Below are positions 36,596-42,512 of a DNA stretch of 64,000 bases, piece by piece. Source of the DNA: Sphingobacteriales bacterium (lineage in GTDB: Bacteria; Bacteroidota; Bacteroidia; Chitinophagales; Chitinophagaceae). The position numbers and the translations under genes are program-made. Each line of letters opens with the position of its first letter. Position 1 is the stretch's first letter. A model generated the notes under the pieces. The model was not told where the DNA came from, ran no database searches, and saw only the letters and a program-made list of their open reading frames with translations. The DNA lies in assembly GCA_016708305.1 (NCBI GenBank), contig JADJGB010000008.1, forward strand, positions 62,001-126,000, read 5' to 3'.

Positions 36596-36615
36596 GGCAG
36601 TTAATTTTATTCAAA

Positions 36616-36816
36616 ATGGAATTTGATTTAGAGTATAGAATGGAAAATCTAAAAGAAAGAGCAACAGAGTTTTTTGACGAAAATGGAAAAGCGTACACCG
36701 CAAATATTTTTTCCCTTGATTTCGCAGAAATAATGTGGGAAATGGTTAAGGAGTTGGAAGAAAGAGTTATTTATTTAGAAGATGAGGTTTCTGGGTTCGT
36801 GAATGGTCGCCCTTAA
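36616..36816 (+). CDS. 66-residue acidic coiled-coil protein between inverted repeats
   Basis: MEFDLEYRMENLKERATEFF to EDEVSGFVNGRP; helical and acidic, unknown function. TTATAGGCAGTTAA (36591-36604) upstream and TTAATTGCCTATAA (36815-36828) at its stop codon are inverted copies at 13 of 14. With the attC-like palindrome in front it looks like an inserted single-gene cassette. Confidence 0.55.
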   Translation: MEFDLEYRMENLKERATEFFDENGKAYTANIFSLDFAEIMWEMVKELEERVIYLEDEVSGFVNGRP

Positions 36817-36846
36817 TTGCCTATAATCCCAAATAGACGAAACACA

Positions 36847-37473
36847 ATGCGTAAAAAATGGACAAATAATGAAATAAAGATGCTGCGTAAGCTGTACCCG
36901 CACCACTATACACAATGGGTGGCGCAGGAAATTGGGCGCTCGGTAAGTAGCATATACGGCATGGCCAACATACTTGGGTTGCATAAGCATGAGGCGTTCA
37001 GGCTTGCCGAGCTGAAACGCCAGGCAGATAAGTTGCGCATCGTGGGAGCCCCATCACGCTATAAAAAAGGACGTGTGCCCGACAACAAAGGCAAGAAGAT
37101 GAGCCCCGAACATTATGAAAAGATGAGACCAAGCATGTTTGGCAAAGGACACCCATCGGCCAATAAGGTACCTGTAGGCACTACCCGAACTACCAAAGAC
37201 GGCTATATGGAAATGAAGGTGGCCGACCCGAACCGATGGCAGGTGCTGCACCGTATGATGTGGGAAGATACCTTTGGCCCCATACCCAAAGGCGGAGTGG
37301 TAAGGTTTAGAACGGCTGACAAGACAAATTACGACCCCATTAACTTAGAACTGATAACCCGAAAAGAACACATGCTGCGCAACTCGATAGCCCGATTCCC
37401 ACAGGAAATGAAGCAAGTAATAAAATTAACTCACAAACTTAAAAAACAAATTTATGCCAAAGAACAAAATTGA
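36847..37473 (+). CDS. HNH endonuclease with N-terminal SANT/HTH-like domain
   Basis: 208 residues from the ATG at 36847. RKKWTNNEIKMLRKLYPHHY is a Myb/SANT-like DNA-binding helix set. The HNH_3 core is QVLHRMMWEDTFGPIPKGG with FRTADKTNYDPINLELITRK (His and Asn positions). Such phage HNH proteins act as homing or packaging-linked endonucleases. The 3' end overlaps the next gene by 20 bp. Confidence 0.85.
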   Translation: MRKKWTNNEIKMLRKLYPHHYTQWVAQEIGRSVSSIYGMANILGLHKHEAFRLAELKRQADKLRIVGAPSRYKKGRVPDNKGKKMSPEHYEKMRPSMFGKGHPSANKVPVGTTRTTKDGYMEMKVADPNRWQVLHRMMWEDTFGPIPKGGVVRFRTADKTNYDPINLELITRKEHMLRNSIARFPQEMKQVIKLTHKLKKQIYAKEQN

Positions 37474-37681
37474 AGATTTAAGAAACCATCTGTTTGCCAC
37501 GCTGGAAGCTTTGCAAGATAAAGATGAACCCATGGAAGTGAACCGCGCCAAAGCCATTGCAGACGTGGCGAATGTAATTGTAAACAGTGCCAAAACCGAA
37601 ATAGATTTTCTGAAGGTAACAGGAAGGGCGGAAGGCACCGGATTTATACCGGAGGAGCGGCAGATTGGAAACAAAAAGTGA
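37454..37681 (+). CDS. Conserved small phage protein of unknown function
   Basis: 75 residues (MPKNKIEDLRNHLFATLEAL). The helical pattern RAKAIADVANVIVNSAKTEI is common in phage early proteins annotated only as hypothetical. Overlaps the HNH gene by 20 bp. Confidence 0.6.
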   Translation: MPKNKIEDLRNHLFATLEALQDKDEPMEVNRAKAIADVANVIVNSAKTEIDFLKVTGRAEGTGFIPEERQIGNKK

Positions 37682-37708
37682 TTTGTAATCATAATAACAG
37701 TATTTACA

Positions 37709-38038
37709 ATGAAAAAAGCATTTATATCGGGGCCGGTGAGCGGCAAAAACCCACAACAGGTGGCAGAAGACTTTGAAGCCCGTGAACGCATCCTTATCAA
37801 ACAGGGTTACTATGTGGTAAACCCCGTTTGGTTGATAGCAACCAAAAACCTGAAACTGGCCATGATGGGGCTGCCACCCTGGACAGATGAGCAAAACCGC
37901 CGTGAAATAATGGGCGTGTGCATCAGCTGGCTGGCCCTTTGTGATGAGATACACATGCTGCCCGACTGGCAGTACAGCGAAGGCGCCTGCATTGAACATA
38001 AGGTGGCCGCCATGCTCAAAATGAAGATTGTGTATTGA
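37709..38038 (+). CDS. DUF4406 protein (deoxyribosyltransferase-like fold)
   Basis: 109 residues. MKKAFISGPVSGKNPQQVAE opens a Rossmann-like fold; NPVWLIATKN, WLALCDEIHMLPDWQYSEGA and IEHKVAAMLKMKIVY are the DUF4406 signature, with the acidic/serine pocket of nucleoside 2-deoxyribosyltransferase relatives. Nucleotide salvage or sensing is possible but unproven. Confidence 0.8.
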   Translation: MKKAFISGPVSGKNPQQVAEDFEARERILIKQGYYVVNPVWLIATKNLKLAMMGLPPWTDEQNRREIMGVCISWLALCDEIHMLPDWQYSEGACIEHKVAAMLKMKIVY

Positions 38039-38061
38039 GGTTTAGGGTTTAAGGTTCAAAG

Positions 38062-38124
38062 TCTAATATCTAATGTCTAATGTCTAATATCTCATATCTC
38101 ATATCTAACATCTAACATCTAACA
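38062..38124. repeat. Heptamer tandem repeat, 9 units
   Basis: Nine 7-bp units TCTAATA, TCTAATG (x2), TCTAATA, TCTCATA (x2), TCTAACA (x3) end two bases before the next ATG. The complement reads TRTTAGA, the same family as the arrays near 39.3, 41.6 and 42.2 kb. Confidence 0.85.
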
Positions 38125-38126
38125 AA

Positions 38127-38576
38127 ATGCTCATCACCCGCACTCAAAACAAGATATTGCACAGCCTGCTGAACCAGGCCGCACTGATGCCGCATAAGGA
38201 ATCTCTGGTGCAGGCCTACAGCAACGGGCGCACCGGCAGCAGCCGCGAACTTACGGCCACCGAGGCCAACAGCCTGATACACTACCTCAAAGGCGAGGCC
38301 AACCAAAGGCAGGCAGCCGCTTTGGATGCCGAAAGGGATGCCTGCAACCGCATGAGGCGCAAGATAATAGCCAAAGCGCACCTGATGCAGTGGCAACTGC
38401 CCGCCACACAGCCGAACAGCAAACCCCGGGCCGACATGCAGCGTATAGACAGGTGGTGCCTGCAATACGGAGGCTTTGGTAAACCGCTCAATGCGCACAA
38501 CCGAAGCGAGCTGGCAAAACTGGTAACCCGGTTTGACAATATGTACCGTAAATTTGTAAAAAACATACCAACATGA
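38127..38576 (+). CDS. Phage protein of unknown function (GemA-position)
   Basis: 149 residues (MLITRTQNKILHSLLNQAAL), basic, with ATEANSLIHYLKGEANQRQA and RIDRWCLQYGGFGKPLNAHN near the C-terminus. This C-terminal block is common in Bacteroidota Mu-like phages. Its place fits the Mu GemA/gp16 region but the sequence does not prove it. Overlaps the next gene by four bases. Confidence 0.55.
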   Translation: MLITRTQNKILHSLLNQAALMPHKESLVQAYSNGRTGSSRELTATEANSLIHYLKGEANQRQAAALDAERDACNRMRRKIIAKAHLMQWQLPATQPNSKPRADMQRIDRWCLQYGGFGKPLNAHNRSELAKLVTRFDNMYRKFVKNIPT

Positions 38577-39316
38577 AACCCCTTGCACTCCTTATTATAT
38601 TATATGCCGCCACTACTGCCGCACAGCCTGTGCTGCACAGCCCTTACGGGCAAAGCGTAACCCTGCACCGCACCGGCCCCGGCAGCCCCTACCGGATACT
38701 GGAGCAGGAACTGGACAAACGCAAGGCACTGTATCTGGCGCAGAAATTAGTGTGGGAAGAAAGGCTTTGCCGCCGAAAAAACCCCTGGTGCGCGATGGCT
38801 ACCCCTGCCGCCCGGTTTGACCCGTACCAACCCGAAATAGACTTTTACAACCGGTACCTGCGCCTGCACCGTGCCGCACAGCAACGGGCTGTGGACAGTG
38901 CCCGCCAAGCCGATGCACTACAGAAACAACTGGCTTACTATGCCCGCCTTGCCCGGCAGGATAGCGCCCGCCGTGCTGCCGACAGCGCCCGGGCCATAGC
39001 CGAAGCCATAGCCGCACAGGAAAAACGCACCGCCGACAGCCTGCAGGCCATTGCCCGGCAAAAAGAAGATGCCCAACGCAAAGCCCGCCTGCTGAAAAAA
39101 TACGGCCCCGCCACCGGTACCAGGCTGTACAAAGGACAGGTGCAGCCCGGCGACACCCGCCAGATGGCTACCGATGCACTGGGCGAGTACCACACGGTGC
39201 AAACCGTGCGCACTGCCGGCAAAACCACCGAAACCTGGAACTTTTACCCCTGGCGGCTGCTGCATGTGGTATTGGTAAACGGCAGGGTGGCCGAGGTGCG
39301 AGAGGGGTTTAGGTGA
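38573..39316 (+). CDS. Exported Ala-rich coiled-coil phage protein
   Basis: 247 residues. The signal peptide MKPLALLIILYAATTAAQP is followed by a long Ala/Arg/Gln coiled coil (about 90-180, LQKQLAYYARLARQDSARRA) and a C-terminal beta domain (GEYHTVQTVRTAGKTTETWN, VVLVNGRVAEVREGF). High GC compared with its neighbours. A lysis or envelope role is possible; no family recognised. Confidence 0.5.
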   Translation: MKPLALLIILYAATTAAQPVLHSPYGQSVTLHRTGPGSPYRILEQELDKRKALYLAQKLVWEERLCRRKNPWCAMATPAARFDPYQPEIDFYNRYLRLHRAAQQRAVDSARQADALQKQLAYYARLARQDSARRAADSARAIAEAIAAQEKRTADSLQAIARQKEDAQRKARLLKKYGPATGTRLYKGQVQPGDTRQMATDALGEYHTVQTVRTAGKTTETWNFYPWRLLHVVLVNGRVAEVREGFR

Positions 39317-39343
39317 GATGTTAGATGTTAGATTTTAGACTTT
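39316..39343. repeat. Heptamer tandem repeat, 4 units
   Basis: AGATGTT, AGATGTT, AGATTTT, AGACTTT start at the stop codon of the exported protein gene. Confidence 0.7.
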
Positions 39344-39353
39344 GAAAAATAAA

Positions 39354-39386
39354 TTTGGAAATGAAATAATGAATGTTGTATATTTG
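39354..39386 (+). promoter_or_regulatory. Promoter of the antirepressor leader
   Basis: TATATTTG (39379-39386) is a perfect Bacteroidota -7 box; a TTTG lies about 21 bp upstream. Transcription would start around 39391, exactly at the first arm of the leader structure. Confidence 0.6.
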
Positions 39387-39389
39387 CCC

Positions 39390-39531
39390 TGCAACAAATT
39401 TCATAGACATGGGCAAAACCCAAATTTTTAACAAAAAACTCCCCGGCGTACGGTTGAAAGTACCGAGCATTCACATGCCCAGCATGAGATTTGTTGCAGC
39501 GACCGGGGCTTTTTATTTTTATGCAACAAAT
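39390..39531 (+). ncRNA. Structured leader RNA with alternative pairing over the antirepressor start codon
   Basis: P1: 39390-39404 pairs with 39484-39498 (15 bp, one G-U). Inside, GGGC/GCCC (39411-39414 with 39477-39480) and CGGT/ACCG (39451-39454 with 39462-39465). CCCCGG (39441-39446) can pair with CCGGGG (39503-39508) outside P1, making a pseudoknot or, if P1 is open, a terminator followed by CTTTTTATTTTT. A third copy of TGCAACAAAT (39522-39531) overlaps the AUG and can capture the same strand of P1 (39489-39498). A 52-codon ORF at 39410 inside is probably not a gene. Confidence 0.6.
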
Positions 39532-40204
39532 AAATGCGAAAACCCAGCCGAGCCACGCACGTGGTAGCCTGGTGGTAGCCAATAACGAGCTACCCTTTAT
39601 TCAGCAGGGCGAAAACCTGCTAATAAGTGCCAAACTTCTCCACAGAAAATTAAAATCCGGATATCAGTTTGCTGACTGGATAAAACGGCGAATTTCAGAG
39701 TATGGCTTTGAAAACGGCGTAGATTTCTTTTCAGAAAAAACTGAAATCAAAAATCAAAGAGGTGGGGATAAACGTTCTGTAGATTACCTATTTACCATCG
39801 ACACGGCCAAAGAATTGGCTATGCTTGAAAAAAACGAAGTAGGCCGCCAAATCCGCCGTTATTTCATTCAAAAAGAAAAAGAGTTGCGGGCAGTAAGCCA
39901 CCTTCCCAAAGAAACTACCTTGTTCAAAGGGCTAAAAGCCCGGCGGATAAATGACCGGGTGTTATATCCTTATCAGGAAATACTAAAACGGGCGGGCTAC
40001 AGTACCAGAGCAAGCAGCAGCCGGCGGCACCGGTACTGGATGCACTTTGTAAAGGAGGGTACCAAGCTGTACATTACCGAGGAGTTTGCCCAGCACCTGT
40101 ACCGGCAAAAACAGATGATGAACAACCGGCAGGTAATGCTGGCCGCCCAGCCGGTACTGGCATTGGATTTTTACCCACGTCAAACCAAAGGAGGCGCCTT
40201 ATGA
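39521..40204 (+). CDS. AntA/AntB-type phage antirepressor
   Basis: 227 residues from the ATG at 39521 (MQQINAKTQPSHARGS). The AntA domain covers about 20-100: NELPFIQQGENLLISAKLLH, KSGYQFADWIKRRISEYGFE and RSVDYLFTIDTAKELAMLEK. A KilA-C-like C-terminal part follows (PYQEILKRAGYSTRASSSRR). Antirepressors free phage genes by blocking the repressor. The start codon lies in the RNA structure described for 39390-39531. The C-terminus overlaps the next ATG. Confidence 0.85.
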   Translation: MQQINAKTQPSHARGSLVVANNELPFIQQGENLLISAKLLHRKLKSGYQFADWIKRRISEYGFENGVDFFSEKTEIKNQRGGDKRSVDYLFTIDTAKELAMLEKNEVGRQIRRYFIQKEKELRAVSHLPKETTLFKGLKARRINDRVLYPYQEILKRAGYSTRASSSRRHRYWMHFVKEGTKLYITEEFAQHLYRQKQMMNNRQVMLAAQPVLALDFYPRQTKGGAL

Positions 40205-40470
40205 AAACGATAAGCAATAAGCGCAAAGTGGAGTTGCTGCACCATGTGCTGGAGTTTTTGGCAGGCGAGGCATCGCTGCTGAGCCGCTGGAGCTTCTTTT
40301 TTGCAGCCGACCGCCGCGCCATCCGCCGCGACTATGAAGCCGTGCAGGCCATACTACAAGATTATGGCGTGGCCGATGTGCCTTCGTTTGCCGAGGCAGT
40401 GGGCCAGCAGCAGGATGCCGGGCAAGAAACCTTTTCCATTAACCACTTAAAAACCGCCAACGATGAATAA
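40201..40470 (+). CDS. Phage protein of unknown function
   Basis: 89 residues (MKTISNKRKVELLHHVLEFL), helical, basic centre FFFAADRRAIRRDYEAV. Coupled by ATGA to the antirepressor and overlapping the next gene by eight bases. No family recognised. Confidence 0.5.
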   Translation: MKTISNKRKVELLHHVLEFLAGEASLLSRWSFFFAADRRAIRRDYEAVQAILQDYGVADVPSFAEAVGQQQDAGQETFSINHLKTANDE

Positions 40471-40699
40471 GACAGACGAAGCGGTAAAGAACCTCACTCA
40501 TTTCTTTACCCAAACCGAAGATGTGGAGTATATGGCGTTTCAGCTACGCCGTGCCGCGTTTACGCTGCTTACCATGGGCGCCGGCAGCGACCTGCCGGGC
40601 ATACTAAAAGATATAGCCGACATCAGCTACAGCCTGCACCACTTAGCCGAGCAGATAGACCCTTACTTTAACCTGCATGGCGATGGTATGATGGAGTAG
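40463..40699 (+). CDS. Phage protein of unknown function
   Basis: 78 residues (MNKTDEAVKNLTHFFTQTED), helical, with a hydrophobic patch FTLLTMGAGSDLPGIL. Last gene of the plus-strand early block; followed by a palindrome and a terminator. Confidence 0.5.
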   Translation: MNKTDEAVKNLTHFFTQTEDVEYMAFQLRRAAFTLLTMGAGSDLPGILKDIADISYSLHHLAEQIDPYFNLHGDGMME

Positions 40700-40745
40700 G
40701 CTTCGGCACGCTCAGCCTGACATGTCATGCTGAGCTTGCCGAAGC
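40700..40745. repeat. 46-bp near-perfect palindrome
   Basis: GCTTCGGCA to TGCCGAAGC with centre TGACATGTCA, 21 of 23 pairs. It resembles the dispersed TCATGCTGAGCTTG-type palindromes found in many bacterial genomes. No T-run follows. Confidence 0.75.
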
Positions 40746-40770
40746 ATGACAATAAGTTGAGCTTGACAAC

Positions 40771-40803
40771 AAGCCTGCTAACAAAATTAGCGGGCTTTTT
40801 CTT
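40771..40803 (+). terminator. Intrinsic terminator of the early operon
   Basis: AAGCCTGCTAA pairs with TTAGCGGGCTT (one G-U, 5-nt loop) and runs into TTTTTC. Confidence 0.85.
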
Positions 40804-40845
40804 ATTTTTGCCTATATTGCATCTGCTTTTAATATCCTTGTACTT

Positions 40846-41070
40846 ATGGCCAGAGACAAAGAACTCCTGTATCAGCGCAATCTGAAGGTGCATGAACGGT
40901 TTCGTTATCACCGTAAAAAAAACCCCAAATGGAAACTTAATTTCGTGATAGATGAAGTAGCCAAAGAAATGTTTATCACCCCGCTTACGGTAATGCGCAT
41001 ATTAAAGCAACCGTTGGCGAAGCCGGTTCCCACACAGCAGATGATGCTGTCGTTTAGCCCTGAATGTTGA
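40846..41070 (+). CDS. Small basic phage protein, possible HTH
   Basis: 74 residues (MARDKELLYQRNLKVHERFR), very basic. NFVIDEVAKEMFITPLTVMR has helix-turn-helix spacing and may be the late regulator of this phage, by position before the late block (Mu Mor/C place), but there is no clear homology. Its end overlaps the convergent gene by 17 bp. Confidence 0.5.
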   Translation: MARDKELLYQRNLKVHERFRYHRKKNPKWKLNFVIDEVAKEMFITPLTVMRILKQPLAKPVPTQQMMLSFSPEC

Positions 41071-41563
41071 TGTTAAGCTCTATGGGGCCTGTGTAGTCGG
41101 GTGGTGGCGCCCCCTGGTGGGTACTGTAGTCGTACAGCTCGGTATGGTAGCTGAGTACGCTTATGGCGTGTGCATTATTGAACGCCAGTTCGGACACGCC
41201 AACGGGTATAAACTGCTGTGTGAGCAGTCTGCCGTGTTCGTTGCGCAGGGCCAACCCCTGCATTATCTGATTGATGGCGATGAGTGTGTTGTGATGCGCC
41301 TGCAGGGCGCTGTCCTGCACGGTATTGTCGTGCTGGTGAAAGGGGGCGTTGCTAAGGTAATGCAGTTTTACCACCGCATTTTTGATTACCCGGATGCCTC
41401 TGCCCCAAAAAGTGGCGTTGGCATCGCGCGGCAGTTCGATGTACAATACCGGACTGATGTAGTTGGTGTTTTTGCCGGCTGCGTATTGTCCGGTATAAAA
41501 AAATACCGGAGAAATGCCGGTTAAATGCGGTTTCAATGCTTTATAAACGGGGTATATGAACAT
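41054..41563 (-). CDS. Phage head-tail/tail terminator-like protein (gp37 position)
   Basis: 169 residues (MFIYPVYKALKPHLTGISPV). IKNAVVKLHYLSNAPFHQHD and SVLSYHTELYDYSTHQGAPP are consistent with tail-terminator folds, but I recognise no exact family. Last gene of the minus-strand packaging block, downstream of gpG. Confidence 0.45.
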   Translation of the reverse strand: MFIYPVYKALKPHLTGISPVFFYTGQYAAGKNTNYISPVLYIELPRDANATFWGRGIRVIKNAVVKLHYLSNAPFHQHDNTVQDSALQAHHNTLIAINQIMQGLALRNEHGRLLTQQFIPVGVSELAFNNAHAISVLSYHTELYDYSTHQGAPPPDYTGPIELNINIQG

Positions 41564-41568
41564 GGGTA

Positions 41569-41603
41569 AGATTTTAGATTTTAGATTTAAGACGTTAGAT
41601 TTT
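41569..41603. repeat. Heptamer tandem repeat, 5 units
   Basis: AGATTTT, AGATTTT, AGATTTA, AGACGTT, AGATTTT fill the gap between the two minus-strand genes. Confidence 0.75.
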
Positions 41604-41616
41604 CCATTTTTCGTTT

Positions 41617-42135
41617 TTAATTAAGTCCGGTCAGGAATGCCTCCAGGTCGCGGGTTATTTTTTGCTCTATTTTATTATCCAGTTCGGTGTCGGGGCCTAT
41701 GAACCGGCGTTGCGGAATGGTGATGGTTTTGGCCAGTGCGCAGTATCGGTACAGGTTGGCCAGTTCTGCATTGCCTGCTTTTTTCATTTCATAGCTTTTG
41801 GCCCAGAAGAATTTTTTCATTTTAGGCGTTACGTTTATGATGCCTCCTTCGTTGTGTATCTGGGCATACAGCAGGTCGCTGTATATGATGGCGCTAAAGC
41901 CCTCGGTGCGGTAATCAATACTGTTCATCAGGTCGCTGCTGGCTACCAGCACTCCCTGATTGTTGGTGGAGCCTGTTCGCGGCATTTTTCGCGGTTCCCA
42001 TTTGTTGCCGGCCAGGCCGCCTTTCCTGAAAGCTGCTTTGTAGTGCTGCACTGCCAACGTGCCCACTGCCATTGCTGCATCGTTTCTGACATAGTTGATG
42101 GCGTTTTGCAATGATTTTTTCACTTCGGAGTTCAT
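41617..42135 (-). CDS. Phage virion morphogenesis protein (Mu gpG-like)
   Basis: 172 residues. VGTLAVQHYKAAFRKGGLAG, NKWEPRKMPRTGSTNNQGVL, YSDLLYAQIHNEGG and IPQRRFIGPDTELDNKIEQK are the hallmarks of the Mu gpG/phage_tail_S family, which helps join heads and tails. It follows the head protein gene on the minus strand across a 365-bp gap holding two RNA candidates. Confidence 0.85.
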   Translation of the reverse strand: MNSEVKKSLQNAINYVRNDAAMAVGTLAVQHYKAAFRKGGLAGNKWEPRKMPRTGSTNNQGVLVASSDLMNSIDYRTEGFSAIIYSDLLYAQIHNEGGIINVTPKMKKFFWAKSYEMKKAGNAELANLYRYCALAKTITIPQRRFIGPDTELDNKIEQKITRDLEAFLTGLN

Positions 42136-42140
42136 GGATG

Positions 42141-42203
42141 AGATTTTAGATTTTAGACGTTAGACGTGAGATTTTAGACGTTAGATTTAAGATTTAAGAT
42201 TTT
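42141..42203. repeat. Heptamer tandem repeat, 9 units
   Basis: Nine units AGATTTT (x2), AGACGTT, AGACGTG, AGATTTT, AGACGTT, AGATTTA (x2), AGATTTT, directly before the first RNA promoter. Confidence 0.85.
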
Positions 42204-42205
42204 TT

Positions 42206-42236
42206 TTTGATTCGATATGAAAAAGTGTTATTTTTG
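42206..42236 (+). promoter_or_regulatory. Promoter of small RNA candidate 1
   Basis: TTTG (42206-42209), exactly 19 bp, TATTTTTG (42229-42236): a full match to TTTG-N19-TAnnTTTG. Confidence 0.7.
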
Positions 42237-42241
42237 TGTGA

Positions 42242-42340
42242 GAGTAATTGAATTTAAAAACTTATTATAAAGATGGTATGATTTGGCCTCAAAGCCAATT
42301 CGCACTTCACTCCCCGGCCTTGGTCGGGGTTTTATGTTTT
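42242..42340 (+). ncRNA. Small RNA candidate 1
   Basis: It begins about 6 nt after a consensus promoter, carries the 29-nt segment 42245-42273 shared with candidate 2, a small hairpin TTGGC-CTCAAA-GCCAA, and ends in a terminator CCCCGGCC-TT-GGTCGGGG followed by TTTTATGTTTT. No open frame longer than a few codons. It lies antisense to the packaging block in a gene gap. Confidence 0.6.
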
Positions 42341-42383
42341 ATAGAACTCTCAAGATGAAGCTGTATTGAATGATTTTTTATTT

Positions 42384-42411
42384 TTTGTTTCATTTTATTT
42401 GTGTATCTTTG
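42384..42411 (+). promoter_or_regulatory. Promoter of small RNA candidate 2
   Basis: TATCTTTG (42404-42411) is a perfect -7 box; TTTG is 16 bp upstream within a T-run that also offers longer spacings. Confidence 0.5.
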
Positions 42412-42416
42412 TTTAG

Positions 42417-42512
42417 AATAATTGAATTTAAAAACTTATTATAAAGAGCATGGAGGTATGAATTTTTCTCATACAGCCTGACCAAAAAACAGTAGTTCGC
42501 TACTGTTTTTTC
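42417..42512 (+). ncRNA. Small RNA candidate 2
   Basis: The 29-nt segment 42419-42447 is identical to 42245-42273 and sits at the same distance from its -7 box. A hairpin GTATGA-loop-TCATAC follows and the RNA ends in a UUCG-loop terminator. A seven-codon frame behind GGAGG exists (42459 region) but is too short to call a gene. Confidence 0.6.
42484..42511. terminator. Bidirectional UUCG terminator at the head gene's stop codon
   Basis: AAAAAACAGTAG and CTACTGTTTTTT (12 bp) enclose TTCG on the plus strand. On the minus strand the first arm encodes the last codons and TAG of the head protein gene. Confidence 0.8.

Noticed and set aside
38062..38124. CRISPR or telomere-like array
   Set aside because: Unit is 7 bp with no spacers, degenerate, and present at several other gene gaps.
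39410..39567. 52-codon ORF inside the antirepressor leader
   Set aside because: It has no ribosome site, overlaps the RNA stems and the antirepressor start, and its sequence follows from the hairpin and terminator bases.
42449..42480. Seven-codon leader peptide behind GGAGG
   Set aside because: The spacing to the ATG is one base and the region pairs as a hairpin; it is better explained as part of a small RNA.
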